The notes: generated by a model from the sequence alone, not told the origin. Counted from the first letter of the stretch, positions 1 to 10,287 are shown. The stretch: DNA of 64,000 nt from Pedobacter cryotolerans (GCF_005116475.1 NZ_SWBO01000009.1:62177-126176); one strand, 5' to 3'. A program made the numbers and translations.

Positions 1-1276
1 TTTCTGCACTCGGCCAAGCATAATTCATATCTGCACCAATGTGTTTGCTATTCATTACGTCGTATGCACCACCATAAGCTTTACGAGTAATTACGGTAAT
101 TCGTGGTACAGTAGCTTCGCTAAATGCATATAAAAGTTTTGCGCCATTGGTAATAATTCCATTCCACTCTTGATCTGTGCCAGGTAAAAAACCGGGTACA
201 TCTTCTAAAACTAAAAGTGGGATATTGAAACAATCGCAGAAACGAACAAAACGTGCTGCTTTGGTTGATGAATTGCTATCTAACACGCCAGCTAAATAGG
301 CAGGTTGATTAGCAACAATGCCAATACTTCTTCCTGCTAAGCGAGCAAAGCCGACAACAATATTTTCTGCATAGGCTGCATGAACTTCAAAAAAGCTATC
401 ACTATCCGTAATTTGCGCTATCACATCTCGTATATCGTACGGTTGACTAGCGATTTCTGGTAAAAGTGTATCAAGGCTTAAACGTTTTTCATCACCAGTT
501 TCATAAGGTAAATTTGCGGGTGTTTCTTCACAGTTTTGCGGTACATAACTTAAAAGTTTTTTTAAGTAATTAATGGCTTCAATTTCATTAGCGCAGGCGA
601 AATGCGTAACACCAGATTTGGTAGCATGAGTTGTTGCCCCGCCCAATTCTTCAGAACTTACCTCTTCATGGGTTACCGTTTTTACCACGTTTGGACCGGT
701 TACAAACATGTAAGATGTATTTTCAACCATCAAGATAAAATCTGTAATGGCAGGAGAGTATACAGCGCCACCAGCACAAGGACCCATAATGGCAGATAAT
801 TGTGGAATAACACCAGAAGCCTGCACGTTTTTGTAAAAAATATCAGCATATCCGCCTAATGAAACAACGCCTTCTTGTATACGAGCGCCTCCGCTATCAT
901 TTAAACCAATTAATGGAGCGCCATTTTTCATGGCCATATCCATTATTTTACAAATTTTTTCGGCATGAGTTTCAGAAAGTGACCCACCAAAAACAGTAAA
1001 ATCTTGAGAGAAAACATAGGTTAATCGTCCGTTTATAGTTCCATATCCAGTTACTACGCCATCGCCAAGGTATTTTTCTCGCTCCATACCAAAATCGGTG
1101 CTGCGGTGTGTAACCAACATGCCAATTTCCTCAAAACTTCCTTCATCCATTAAAAAATGAATACGTTCTCTAGCAGTTAGTTTTCCTTTTTTATGCTGAC
1201 TATCTATACGAGCTTGGCCGCCGCCTAAATGAGCTTGTACTATTTTGTTTTGTAAGATATCAATCCTATTTTTCAT
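1..1276 (-). CDS. Acyl-CoA carboxylase, carboxyltransferase (beta) subunit, 3' end cut off
   Basis: Biotin-dependent carboxyltransferase of the propionyl-/methylmalonyl-CoA carboxylase class, which moves a carboxyl group from carboxybiotin to an acyl-CoA in propionate and branched-chain metabolism. About 425 residues read without a stop from ATG at 1276 to the window edge; a full subunit is about 510-520, so the C-terminal fifth is missing. Visible are the N-terminal stretch with GGGQARID and LTARERI, the first oxyanion region ([12 protein letters not shown], then [14 protein letters not shown]) and the second ([15 protein letters not shown], then [10 protein letters not shown]). The Gly-rich acyl-CoA and biotin pockets look intact. 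Which acyl-CoA is preferred cannot be told from this fragment. Confidence 0.93.
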   Translation of the reverse strand, partial: MKNRIDILQNKIVQAHLGGGQARIDSQHKKGKLTARERIHFLMDEGSFEEIGMLVTHRSTDFGMEREKYLGDGVVTGYGTINGRLTYVFSQDFTVFGGSLSETHAEKICKIMDMAMKNGAPLIGLNDSGGARIQEGVVSLGGYADIFYKNVQASGVIPQLSAIMGPCAGGAVYSPAITDFILMVENTSYMFVTGPNVVKTVTHEEVSSEELGGATTHATKSGVTHFACANEIEAINYLKKLLSYVPQNCEETPANLPYETGDEKRLSLDTLLPEIASQPYDIRDVIAQITDSDSFFEVHAAYAENIVVGFARLAGRSIGIVANQPAYLAGVLDSNSSTKAARFVRFCDCFNIPLLVLEDVPGFLPGTDQEWNGIITNGAKLLYAFSEATVPRITVITRKAYGGAYDVMNSKHIGADMNYAWPSAE

Positions 1277-1493
1277 CTTTAAACTGAATTTTTTTAAAAG
1301 TAAACAATAGCTTTGATTTTGCAAATTTGTAAGCAACTAGGGAACTTTAAATGTGTAAATTGTTTGATTTATAAAGTGCTTGTATAGAGCTAATTTGTAA
1401 AAATGTCGTTTTATATTGCATTTTTATTACGATAATCTTTTAATATTGCGCACTATAAAACCTATTTTTGATTTTATTGAAGCTAATTAAAAT

Positions 1494-1832
1494 ATGTTGC
1501 TAAGAAAATACCGTTTGCTTATAACCATAGCCTTTATGGGTATCTTTGCAATAAAGATGGTAATTTCTGGTGCGCCAGTAATTTTTACTCATTTAGATAG
1601 AAGTTTGATGAATGCTGTTATTATGCAACTTGAGGTTGAAAATAATGGTGATGAAACGCAGAAAGTTAGCTTGAAACTTGTTGAATGTAAACAAATGTTT
1701 CAACGTTTTGATCTTACTTACATTCCTATTGAAATTGACTACGGTGTAAGTAATAGTTTTATAGAGCATTCGCGGAGATATGTAGATCCTCATCATCCCT
1801 CAGTACCCACACCTCCTCCCAACTTTTCTTAA
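1494..1832 (+). CDS. Small exported or membrane-anchored hypothetical protein
   Basis: I do not recognise this 112-residue protein. Residues 8-27 form a hydrophobic helix after MLLRKYR, which would serve as an uncleaved anchor or signal peptide. The rest is polar, with one Cys near residue 65, and ends in a Pro/His-rich tail (DPHHPSVPTPPP). It is transcribed towards the SulP transporter, 93 bases upstream of it, so the two may share a transcript. The divergent carboxylase gene starts 217 bases away. Coding status rests on an uninterrupted frame with ATG and a plausible membrane segment; an opposite-strand frame over the same bases is shorter and less protein-like. Confidence 0.55.
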   Translation: MLLRKYRLLITIAFMGIFAIKMVISGAPVIFTHLDRSLMNAVIMQLEVENNGDETQKVSLKLVECKQMFQRFDLTYIPIEIDYGVSNSFIEHSRRYVDPHHPSVPTPPPNFS

Positions 1833-1925
1833 TTTTTTTGTTGCCTTCGCTTTATAATGCAAATTTGTTTTTTGCTAGGCGATTGAGTGTTTTAGGAAAT
1901 TTAATAGTGTTTAACAAAGTATGTT

Positions 1926-3530
1926 ATGGGAAACGAGAATTCGAACTCGAGTATGTTCGATTTTAAGAAATATTTATCAAAAAAGAATTTAAAGAAAGAT
2001 TTACCAGCAAGTATTGTAGTTTTTTTAGTGGCTTTACCATTGTGTTTAGGTATTGCTTTAGCTTCTGGAGCGCCTCTCTTTGCTGGTTTAATAGCTGGTA
2101 TTGTTGGTGGTATAGTTGTAGCTTCAATTAGTGGATCTCAATTAAGTGTTAGTGGGCCAGCTGCAGGTTTAACAGTTATCGTTTTAAACTCTATTACTGA
2201 ACTTGGTAGTTATCAAATATTTTTGGTAGCTGTTATGGTTGCAGGTTTAATACAAGTTATTTTAGGTGTTATAAAGGCGGGTACTATCGGTAATTATTTT
2301 CCTTCGAGTGTAATAGAAGGGATGCTAGCTGCTATCGGTTTAACTTTAATTTTAAAACAATTACCACATGCATTTGGTGTAGATAGTGATTTTTTTGGAG
2401 ATGAAGGCTTTTTTCAACAAGATCATGAAAATACTTTTTCTGCTATTGGAAATGCTGTTACTCATTTAAGTATTGCTGCAGTAGTAATTAGTGTATTGTC
2501 GATAGCAGTTTTATTAATATGGCCTAAATTTAAAAAATTAAGCGTAGTGCCGGCACCGTTAATTGTTGTTATTATAGGAGTTATAGGTGCGCTCTTATTT
2601 AGCGGCGGTGCTGAAGCATTGCGTACAGATCAATTGGTTACTATTCCTGTTGTAAGTAGTCCATCTGATTTTTTTAATTTATTTTCATTGCCTGATTTTT
2701 CTTCCTTAACAAATCCTAAAGTTTATATGGTTGCATTAACTATAGCAATTGTAGCAAGTTTAGAAACATTGTTGAGTATTGAAGCTGTAGATAAAATTGA
2801 CCCTATCAAACGCGTATCGCCAACCAATAGAGAGTTAATTGCCCAAGGTTCTGGAAACATGATTAGTGGTTTGCTTGGTGGTTTACCAATGACTTCTGTT
2901 ATTGTACGTAGTTCGGCAAATGTTAACTCTGGTGGTAGAACAAAAATGTCGGCTATTTTTCACGGTACGCTATTGTTACTTTCAGTATTGTTCATTCCGA
3001 AAATCATAAACTTAATACCATACGCATGTTTAGCGGCTATTTTATTAGTAACAGGTTACAAATTAACTCGTATTGCTTTATTTAAACACATGTATCATAA
3101 AGGTTGGGATCAATTTGTGCCATTTGTAGTAACAATTATTGCCGTTTTATTAACAGACTTATTAAAAGGAGTTGGTATAGGTATGGCTGTTTCTATTTTT
3201 TACTTGCTTCGTACCAATATGCGTAATCCATTTTTTTATAGGATACAAGAAGAAGGTGATAAAAAGAACATTAGAATTAAATTAGCAGAAGAAGTATCAT
3301 TTTTAAATAAAGCTTCAATTCAAGTATTATTAACTAATATCCCTAAAGAAACCAATGTAATTATTGATGGTTCAAACTCGAGATACATCGATCCAGATGT
3401 TTTAGAAACTATTTTTAATTACAAACACAATGCTTATACAAAAGGTATAATTGTAACTTTAGAGCACGTTAAAAAACATTACGTGGTTCCAAAGTTAAAT
3501 TCAAAAATTGTAGAAGAAATTAATCAGTAA
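1926..3530 (+). CDS. SulP family anion transporter
   Basis: A 534-residue SulP/SLC26-type permease. After a short polar N-terminus comes the family signature region (ASIVVFLVALPLCLGIALAS, residues 28-47) and a series of about ten or more hydrophobic segments including GSQLSVSGPAAGLTV. The last 90 or so residues (VSFLNKASIQVLL, IIDGSNSRYIDPDV) form a short STAS-like cytoplasmic domain. SulP proteins carry sulfate, bicarbonate or other anions. The next gene, 23 bases on, is a carbonic anhydrase; this pairing suggests bicarbonate (or coupled CO2/HCO3-) transport rather than sulfate, which is inference from context. Confidence 0.9.
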   Translation: MGNENSNSSMFDFKKYLSKKNLKKDLPASIVVFLVALPLCLGIALASGAPLFAGLIAGIVGGIVVASISGSQLSVSGPAAGLTVIVLNSITELGSYQIFLVAVMVAGLIQVILGVIKAGTIGNYFPSSVIEGMLAAIGLTLILKQLPHAFGVDSDFFGDEGFFQQDHENTFSAIGNAVTHLSIAAVVISVLSIAVLLIWPKFKKLSVVPAPLIVVIIGVIGALLFSGGAEALRTDQLVTIPVVSSPSDFFNLFSLPDFSSLTNPKVYMVALTIAIVASLETLLSIEAVDKIDPIKRVSPTNRELIAQGSGNMISGLLGGLPMTSVIVRSSANVNSGGRTKMSAIFHGTLLLLSVLFIPKIINLIPYACLAAILLVTGYKLTRIALFKHMYHKGWDQFVPFVVTIIAVLLTDLLKGVGIGMAVSIFYLLRTNMRNPFFYRIQEEGDKKNIRIKLAEEVSFLNKASIQVLLTNIPKETNVIIDGSNSRYIDPDVLETIFNYKHNAYTKGIIVTLEHVKKHYVVPKLNSKIVEEINQ

Positions 3531-3553
3531 AGAAAATTTAATTATTAGAAATT

Positions 3554-4222
3554 ATGTGTGCAAATCATTCAGAAGAACTTTTAACAAGAGAAGAAATAAC
3601 ATTAGAAAACTTACTTCAAGGCAATAAAGATTTTGTAGAGAGAACATTAGAAGAAGATCCAGAATATTTCAACAAATTATCAGCTGGGCAAAAGCCACCT
3701 GTTTTATGGATCGGATGTTCTGATAGCCGAGTGCCGGCAGATAAGATTACCAATACCATGCCTGGTGATATTTTTGTAACCAGAAATATCGCAAATGTGG
3801 TAACACATACAGATATTAGCCTATTAAGCGTGCTCGATTATTCGGTTAATGTATTAAAAATTAAACACATTATTGTTTGTGGCCATTATGGTTGTGGTGG
3901 TGTTGCTGCTGCACATGGTAATAAACAAGTAGGATTAATTGACAATTGGTTAAGAAACATTAAAGATGTATACCGTTTTAACCAAGAAGAAATTGATGGC
4001 TTGCCAGAAGATCAGAAAGTTGACCGTTTGGTAGAATTGAATGCTATACATAGCGCTAATAATGTGATGAGCACTTCTATTGTGCAAAATGCTTGGGCTA
4101 ACGGACAAGAGTTATCTGTGCATGCTTGGGTTTATAGCTTAAAAACAGGATTGATTAATGACCTGAAATCTACTTTTTCAGCAGCTGATGATATGGATCC
4201 AGTATTCAAAATGTCTATATAA
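3554..4222 (+). CDS. Beta-carbonic anhydrase
   Basis: A 222-residue zinc enzyme interconverting CO2 and bicarbonate in the cytoplasm. Zinc ligands are visible as Cys55 in CSDSRVPAD, with the Asp57/Arg59 dyad, and His111 and Cys114 in HYGCGGV. The length fits the family. It lies 23 bases behind the SulP transporter on the same strand and ends at a clear hairpin terminator, so the two genes probably form one unit supplying or removing bicarbonate. I start at the first ATG; the acidic N-terminal arm before ENLLQGN is common in this family. Confidence 0.95.
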   Translation: MCANHSEELLTREEITLENLLQGNKDFVERTLEEDPEYFNKLSAGQKPPVLWIGCSDSRVPADKITNTMPGDIFVTRNIANVVTHTDISLLSVLDYSVNVLKIKHIIVCGHYGCGGVAAAHGNKQVGLIDNWLRNIKDVYRFNQEEIDGLPEDQKVDRLVELNAIHSANNVMSTSIVQNAWANGQELSVHAWVYSLKTGLINDLKSTFSAADDMDPVFKMSI

Positions 4223-4245
4223 TTAGCATTGTTTTTAAAATTAAG

Positions 4246-4284
4246 AATGCCTCTAAAAGTTAATTACTTTGGAGGCATTTTTTT
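4246..4284 (+). terminator. Terminator after carbonic anhydrase
   Basis: An inverted repeat built on AATGCCTC and GAGGCATT, extended by AAAAGTA/TACTTT, encloses a small AT loop and is followed by a run of eight T. It closes the SulP/carbonic anhydrase unit. Confidence 0.85.
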
Positions 4285-4466
4285 TGATCATAGCTTTAAT
4301 AACATTAGAAAATATTTACAAAGTTTTGGTCAAATATAAATTTCTCATCGTACTTCAAATACCGCAATTTATCTCATCAAATATTGGAAACGAGTTTTTA
4401 TAGTCTAATATGTTTGAAGACTATTGAAACCTTGTAACGCTCATTGAAATTGACGACAAGCTAAAC
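4285..4466. other. Convergent intergenic spacer
   Basis: Between the two facing terminators there is AT-rich sequence with no open frame, repeat or RNA-like fold that I can recognise. Confidence 0.6.
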
Positions 4467-4500
4467 AAAAAAAGCCTTTCCGAAATTAATTGGAAAGGCT
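4467..4500 (-). terminator. Terminator of the atpD-atpC unit
   Basis: AGCCTTTCC and GGAAAGGCT are perfect inverted arms separated by ten bases. On the minus strand the hairpin is followed by seven T, just past the atpC stop. It faces the terminator of the carbonic anhydrase gene. Confidence 0.87.
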
Positions 4501-4523
4501 CATAATTATGTGTTTGTTTTAAC

Positions 4524-4769
4524 TTAGGCTACAACAGCTTCTGCTAATACAATTATTTTATTGTCCAGAACTTCAACTACGCCACCTTTAATGTTAAAGA
4601 TTTCTTCGCCTGTGCTTGCTTTAATAATTACCGGACCATCTTCTAAAGTAGAGATAATAGGAGCGTGGTCTTTCAAAATTTGAAAAGAGCCTAAAGTTCC
4701 TGGAACGGTAACCGCAGTTACATCGCCTTCGAAAACTTTTTTATCTGGAGTTAATATTTCTAAAGTCAT
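4524..4769 (-). CDS. atpC: F-type ATP synthase epsilon subunit, short form
   Basis: An 81-residue protein matching only the N-terminal beta-sandwich of epsilon (LEILTPDKKVFEGDVTAVTV, then GSFQILKDHAPIISTLEDG). It couples rotation of gamma to the c-ring in F1. The helical C-terminal domain that inhibits ATP hydrolysis in proteobacterial epsilon (about 130-140 residues) is absent. This short form is usual in Bacteroidota, so it is not a truncation. It follows atpD after a 73-base spacer with a palindrome and ends at a terminator. Confidence 0.95.
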   Translation of the reverse strand: MTLEILTPDKKVFEGDVTAVTVPGTLGSFQILKDHAPIISTLEDGPVIIKASTGEEIFNIKGGVVEVLDNKIIVLAEAVVA

Positions 4770-4770
4770 T

Positions 4771-6422
<1,652 letters not shown>

Positions 6423-6493
6423 AGTTTTCTGTTAAAATTTTATATATAAATTAAAAGTTTTTCAACAGATTTTTTATTGATAAATTAGCGACT

Positions 6494-7408
6494 ATGAAAA
6501 CAGTATTAGTAACTGGCAGTAATGGGCTTTTAGGGCAGAAAATTACTGAAAAAATTTTGAGAGAAGGCGGAGTAAATTTAATAGCTACTTCTAAAGGATT
6601 AAATCGTTACCCCGTAAAAGACGGATATGTATATATGGATATGGATATCCTTGATCCGATTAAGGTAAGGAATGTTATTGAACGTTATAAACCCGATTCA
6701 ATTATCCATACTGCCGCCTTAACCAATGTTGATGCTTGTGAGCATCAGAAAGAAGAAGCGTATCAGCTTAATGTAACTTCCGTTGAAACTTTATTATTGC
6801 TTGCCGAAGAATACAATATTCAATTGGTACATCTATCTACAGATTTTATTTTTGATGGAGAACATGGACCTTATGATGAGTTGGCTGCGCCTAATCCATT
6901 AAGTTATTATGGGCAAACAAAGCTAAAAGCCGAAGAAATTCTTAAAAATTCTAAAGCGAAATGGGCAGTTTTAAGAACAATAATTGTTTATGGCATTATA
7001 AAAGATCTAAGCAGAAGTAATATTGTATTGTGGGCGAAAGACGCTTTAGAAAAAGGTAATCCAATTAATGTGGTAAACGACCAATGGCGAATGCCAACAT
7101 TAGCTGAAGATTTAGCTGATATTTGCTTTTTGGCAATTGAGTATGATGCGCAAGGTGTTTTCAATGCCTCTGGTAAAGATATGATGAGTATATCGGAGTT
7201 AGTTGCCAAGGTTGCAGATTTTTGGCAGTTAGATAAAAATTTAATAAATGAAGTAAGTGGCGAAACTTTAAACCAAGCTGCTAAACGACCAGCAAGAACT
7301 GGATTTATTTTAGACAAATCAATGACTGAATTAAATTACCAACCCCATAGCTTTGAAGAAGGATTAGCGATAGTTGATCAGCAGATGAAAAATGCTGAAG
7401 GGCAATAG
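6494..7408 (+). CDS. RmlD-like NAD(P)-dependent sugar-nucleotide reductase (extended SDR)
   Basis: A 304-residue extended short-chain dehydrogenase of the dTDP-4-dehydrorhamnose reductase type. It shows the N-terminal Rossmann loop GSNGLLGQ (residues 8-15), the region HTAALTNVDACE typical of RmlD, the Ser in LSTDFIFDG and the YxxxK pair in YYGQTKLK. RmlD makes dTDP-L-rhamnose. No rmlABC partner is adjacent, and many Bacteroidota carry stand-alone RmlD-like proteins of unknown substrate, so I do not assign rfbD. It starts 148 bases from divergent atpD and ends 83 bases before the peroxiredoxin. Confidence 0.85.
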   Translation: MKTVLVTGSNGLLGQKITEKILREGGVNLIATSKGLNRYPVKDGYVYMDMDILDPIKVRNVIERYKPDSIIHTAALTNVDACEHQKEEAYQLNVTSVETLLLLAEEYNIQLVHLSTDFIFDGEHGPYDELAAPNPLSYYGQTKLKAEEILKNSKAKWAVLRTIIVYGIIKDLSRSNIVLWAKDALEKGNPINVVNDQWRMPTLAEDLADICFLAIEYDAQGVFNASGKDMMSISELVAKVADFWQLDKNLINEVSGETLNQAAKRPARTGFILDKSMTELNYQPHSFEEGLAIVDQQMKNAEGQ

Positions 7409-7460
7409 TTAATGGTCGATAGCTGATAGGCTAGTTGGCTATCGACTATGGTCCATTAAC
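7408..7460. repeat. Word-like palindrome in the reductase-peroxiredoxin spacer
   Basis: GTTAATGGTCGATAGC (7408-7423) is answered by GCTATCGA (7438-7445) and CCATTAAC (7453-7460), with a seven-base interruption on the right arm. The element begins at the stop codon of the upstream gene and lies about 30 bases ahead of the next start, so it would fold in the mRNA between the two genes. Confidence 0.75.
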
Positions 7461-7491
7461 CTTCATCCATTTAATTAAAAAAATATATTAT

Positions 7492-7950
7492 ATGTTATTA
7501 CAAATAGGCGATAAAGCCCCAGATTTTAAATTAAAGAATACAGAGCTTAAAGAAGTTTCATTAGGAGATTTTACCGGCAAGAAAGTAGTTTTACACTTTT
7601 TTCCGTTGGCATTTACAGGTGTTTGTACCACACAACTTTGTACCATGAGAGATAGCTTTGGCTATTACGATGGTTTAAATGCGCAAGTTTTAGGTGTTTC
7701 AGTTGATTCTCCTTTTGCTTTGGCAAAATTTAAAGAAGAACAAGCTTATCAGTTTCCTTTGCTGTCCGATTTTAATAAAGAAGCAGCTGCAGCATATGGC
7801 GCATTGTACGAAGATTTTTTAGGAATGGCAGGTGTTGCTAAACGTGCTGCTTTTGTAATAGATGAAGACGGTAAAATAGCTTATGCTGAGGTTTTAGAAA
7901 ATGCTGGTGATTTGCCAGATTTTGAGCAAATTAAAGCGGTTGTGGCTTAA
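7492..7950 (+). CDS. Peroxiredoxin (AhpC/TSA family)
   Basis: A thiol peroxidase of 152 residues that reduces hydrogen peroxide and organic peroxides. The peroxidatic Cys45 lies in FTGVCTTQLC, and Cys50 is a possible second thiol; the thioredoxin fold lead-in IGDKAPDFKL and the segment GVSVDSPFA fit the family. I chose ATG 7492 because the 19 codons before it run back through the spacer palindrome and are not conserved in character. It ends at a strong terminator and may be expressed alone. Confidence 0.93.
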   Translation: MLLQIGDKAPDFKLKNTELKEVSLGDFTGKKVVLHFFPLAFTGVCTTQLCTMRDSFGYYDGLNAQVLGVSVDSPFALAKFKEEQAYQFPLLSDFNKEAAAAYGALYEDFLGMAGVAKRAAFVIDEDGKIAYAEVLENAGDLPDFEQIKAVVA

Positions 7951-7971
7951 TTATACATATTGATTTAGGAG

Positions 7972-8012
7972 AGCAGGGGCTGTACAACTATTAAAGTCAG
8001 CCCCGCTTTTCG
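7972..8012 (+). terminator. Terminator after the peroxiredoxin gene
   Basis: AGCAGGGGCTG and CAGCCCCGCT form a GC-rich stem around a 15-base loop, followed by TTTT and further T-rich sequence. Confidence 0.83.
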
Positions 8013-8039
8013 TTTCAATCTTTTTTGTTTTCGCCAACC

Positions 8040-8123
8040 GTCATCTCAAATGTGTGCGATTATAAAGTGATTTGCAGCTATGTGACAGATTTCTCAGTCG
8101 TACCTCCTTCGAAATGACGGATC
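8040..8123. repeat. Degenerate REP-type palindrome
   Basis: CCGTCATCTCAAATG at the left and TTCGAAATGACGG at the right form the outer stem. The inner part carries AGATTTCTCAGTCG. The layout resembles the element at 10288-10366 but with more mismatches, so it looks like an old copy. Confidence 0.6.
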
Positions 8124-8218
8124 AAAAAAGTATTTTCACTGCAATCGGGTCTATGAACAAAGTTTTTTGCAAAAAACTTACATTCTAGTTATTAGCAGAT
8201 ACTGTTATGAAATCAATT

Positions 8219-8276
8219 CAGGCTGAGTGTAGCTAAAGAATATCACATAAAGTCGTTTCGACTACGCTCAACGTGG
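8219..8276. repeat. REP-type palindrome, second family
   Basis: CAGGCTGAGTGTAGC at the left pairs with ACTACGCTCAACGTGG at the right. Together with the copy at 8040 it fills most of the 426-base interval between the peroxiredoxin gene and tRNA-Arg. Apart from the peroxiredoxin terminator and the tRNA promoter I see nothing else there. Confidence 0.6.
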
Positions 8277-8322
8277 CAAAACGTTTAAAATATCAGGGCT
8301 TTACAATTATTTACAATAAAAA

Positions 8323-8353
8323 TTGCGAAATTAATTTTGAAACATTACTTTTG
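8323..8353 (+). promoter_or_regulatory. Promoter of tRNA-Arg
   Basis: TTG at 8323-8325 and TACTTTTG at 8346-8353 are separated by 20 bases, a complete match to the Bacteroidota housekeeping promoter (TTG, 19-21 bases, TAnnTTTG). The tRNA begins 23 bases after the -7 box. Confidence 0.8.
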
Positions 8354-8376
8354 CAGTCCGTTAACCATACGGAAAT

Positions 8377-8450
8377 GCATTTGTAGCTCAATTGGATAGA
8401 GCATCTCACTACGGATGAGAAGGTTTGGGGTTCGAATCCCTACAAGTGCA
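8377..8450 (+). tRNA. tRNA-Arg, anticodon ACG
   Basis: A complete 74-base cloverleaf. Acceptor GCATTTG pairs with CAAGTGC and discriminator A. The D arm is GCTC/GAGC. The anticodon stem TCTCA/TGAGA holds loop CTACGGA, giving anticodon ACG. The T arm is TGGGG, TTCGAAT, CCCTA. CCA is not encoded. ACG, read as ICG, decodes CGU, CGC and CGA and needs the adenosine deaminase TadA. The gene has its own promoter and a terminator 10 bases downstream. Confidence 0.96.
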
Positions 8451-8459
8451 CTAATTAAG

Positions 8460-8491
8460 AGCCTTGCTGCCAACAGGCGGCGAGGCTTTTT
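8460..8491 (+). terminator. Terminator after tRNA-Arg
   Basis: GCCTTGCTGCC and GGCGGCGAGGC pair with one wobble around AACA, followed by TTTTT. Another hairpin reading would place this in the adk leader, since the adk ATG is only about 20 bases further on. Confidence 0.8.
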
Positions 8492-8511
8492 CACTTTTAA
8501 AGACAACCTTA

Positions 8512-9081
8512 ATGCTGAATTTAGTTCTCTTTGGCCCTCCAGGTGCAGGCAAAGGCACCCAATCTGAAAAACTGATTAACAAATATCAGTTAGTGCATAT
8601 TTCTACAGGAGATCTTTTTAGAGCACACATTAAAAATCAAACTGCTTTAGGACAAAAAGTTAGTCAATTGATAGCCGATGGTGAATTAGTGCCTGATCAG
8701 ATTACCATTGATATGTTAGAGGAAGAAATCGATAAAAATCCGAATGCAAAAGGATTTGTTTTTGATGGTTTTCCGAGAACTATACCTCAAGCAATAGAGC
8801 TAGATAAGTTTTTGGCAAGTAAAGGTAGCAGCATTGCAGGTGTTATTGCCTTAGATGTTGATAAAGATGAACTGGTAAAACGTGTAGCTTTACGCCAAAA
8901 AGAAACAGGTAGATTAGATGATCAAGCAGAGAAATCTCAGAAAAGAATTGATGAGTATTTCAACAAAATCATTTTGGTTTTACCTTATTATGATGAACAA
9001 CAAAAACTAACTAAAATTAATGGCATTGGTGAAATTGAAGAGATTTTCACTAACCTTTGTACCGTTATAGATAGTTATTAA
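8512..9081 (+). CDS. adk: Adenylate kinase, short form
   Basis: Transfers phosphate between ATP and AMP to balance adenine nucleotides in the cytoplasm. 189 residues. The P-loop GPPGAGKGT is at residues 8-16, the AMP-binding STGDLFRAHI and DGFPRTIPQA follow, and LRQKETGRLDDQ starts a short LID that lacks the zinc-type insert of the long form. The start at 8512 puts MLNLVLFGPPGAGKGTQ at the N-terminus; the 16 codons before it translate the tRNA terminator and are rejected. A strong hairpin follows the gene, so obgE is reached by partial readthrough or its own promoter. Confidence 0.97.
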   Translation: MLNLVLFGPPGAGKGTQSEKLINKYQLVHISTGDLFRAHIKNQTALGQKVSQLIADGELVPDQITIDMLEEEIDKNPNAKGFVFDGFPRTIPQAIELDKFLASKGSSIAGVIALDVDKDELVKRVALRQKETGRLDDQAEKSQKRIDEYFNKIILVLPYYDEQQKLTKINGIGEIEEIFTNLCTVIDSY

Positions 9082-9101
9082 AACATAATATTTAAATTTA
9101 G

Positions 9102-9145
9102 ACATCCGCAAAAATCTATGGTTATTTTTGCGGATGTTTATTTTT
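9102..9145 (+). terminator. Terminator or attenuator between adk and obgE
   Basis: ACATCCGCAAAAAT (9102-9115) and ATTTTTGCGGATGT (9124-9137) are exact 14-base inverted arms with an eight-base loop, followed by TTATTTTT. It is 20 bases past the adk stop. Confidence 0.85.
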
Positions 9146-9193
9146 GGCGATTTTTTGAATTCTAAAATCGTCAATCTAAAATCAAAAATTAAA
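9146..9193. repeat. Word-like palindrome in the obgE leader
   Basis: CGATTTT (9148-9154) and AAAATCG (9164-9170) pair around TTGAATTCT. The words CTAAAATC and AATCTAAAATCA then repeat up to the base before the obgE ATG at 9194. The element would occupy the whole translation initiation region. Confidence 0.65.
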
Positions 9194-10198
9194 ATGTCAC
9201 AGGGATCAAATTTTGTAGATTACGTAAAGATATGTTGCCGTTCTGGCAAGGGAGGGGCAGGTTCTGCACATTTGCACCGTGATAAATTAACCTCAACTGG
9301 TGGCCCAGATGGTGGCGATGGTGGTAGAGGAGGTCATGTTATTTTAAAAGGTAACTCGCAGTTTTGGACATTGCTACACCTAAAATACCGTAAACATATT
9401 ATTGCAGAAGATGGTTTAAGTGGAGGTAGTAGTCAGAAAACAGGTAAAACTGGTAAAGATGAAATTTTAGAAGTGCCCTTGGGCACTATTGCTCGTGATG
9501 CAGAAACAGGTGAAGTACTATTTGAAATTACAGAAGATGGTGAAACTAAAATTTTAACTGCTGGAGGTAGGGGCGGCTTAGGAAACTGGCATTTTAAAAC
9601 TCCAACTTTACAAACGCCACGTTTTGCGCAACCTGGCGAACAGGGTAAAGAGGAGTGGATGGTATTAGAGTTGAAAGTATTAGCTGATGTTGGCTTGGTA
9701 GGTTTTCCGAATGCTGGTAAATCAACTTTGTTATCAGTTTTATCTGCAGCTAAACCAGAAATTGCCGATTATCCTTTCACAACATTAGTGCCTAACTTAG
9801 GTATTGTTTCTTACCGTAATGGAAAATCTTTTGTCATGGCAGATATTCCAGGGATTATTGAAGGAGCATCAAAAGGTAAAGGTTTAGGATTTAGATTTTT
9901 ACGTCACATAGAACGTAACTCTGTATTGCTTTTTATGGTGCCTGCAGATACAAGTAGAACGATAAAAGAAGAGTACGAGATTTTATTGAACGAATTGCAA
10001 GAATACAATCCAGAGTTGATGCAAAAGCCACATTTACTGGCTATTACCAAATCTGATATGCTGGATGATGAATTGAAAGAAGAGATGAGCAAAGATTTGC
10101 CAAAAATTCCATCAATATTTATTTCTTCGGTTGCTCAGCAAGGAATTACTGAATTAAAGGATATGCTCTGGAAAGCAATTAACACCCCCAACCCATAA
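9194..10198 (+). CDS. obgE: Obg family GTPase
   Basis: Essential ribosome-associated GTPase involved in large-subunit assembly and stress control, 334 residues. The N-terminal Obg fold is glycine-rich ([27 protein letters not shown]). The G domain shows GFPNAGKST (G1), [12 protein letters not shown] (G2), [11 protein letters not shown] (G3) and the G4 triplet ITKSD. The variable C-terminal domain of some relatives is absent. ATG 9194 is chosen because SNFVDYVKI begins the conserved fold; the upstream in-frame ATG at 9128 would translate two hairpins. The last codons overlap a GC-rich tract (ACCCCCAACCCATAAAGGGG) found at gene ends in this phylum. Confidence 0.96.
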   Translation: MSQGSNFVDYVKICCRSGKGGAGSAHLHRDKLTSTGGPDGGDGGRGGHVILKGNSQFWTLLHLKYRKHIIAEDGLSGGSSQKTGKTGKDEILEVPLGTIARDAETGEVLFEITEDGETKILTAGGRGGLGNWHFKTPTLQTPRFAQPGEQGKEEWMVLELKVLADVGLVGFPNAGKSTLLSVLSAAKPEIADYPFTTLVPNLGIVSYRNGKSFVMADIPGIIEGASKGKGLGFRFLRHIERNSVLLFMVPADTSRTIKEEYEILLNELQEYNPELMQKPHLLAITKSDMLDDELKEEMSKDLPKIPSIFISSVAQQGITELKDMLWKAINTPNP

Positions 10199-10287
10199 AG
10201 GGGAGCAGTAAACTTAATAGACTGGCGTAATATCGAGGGATAATTTATTTCCTAAAAATCAATATAAATGACGATAATTTAATGCGA

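Noticed and set aside
4524..4769. Truncated atpC
   Set aside because: The 81-residue form lacking the helical domain is normal for Bacteroidota epsilon subunits.
6988..7317. 109-codon minus-strand frame inside the RmlD-like gene
   Set aside because: Antisense to a well-conserved SDR domain, with no start context or family features.
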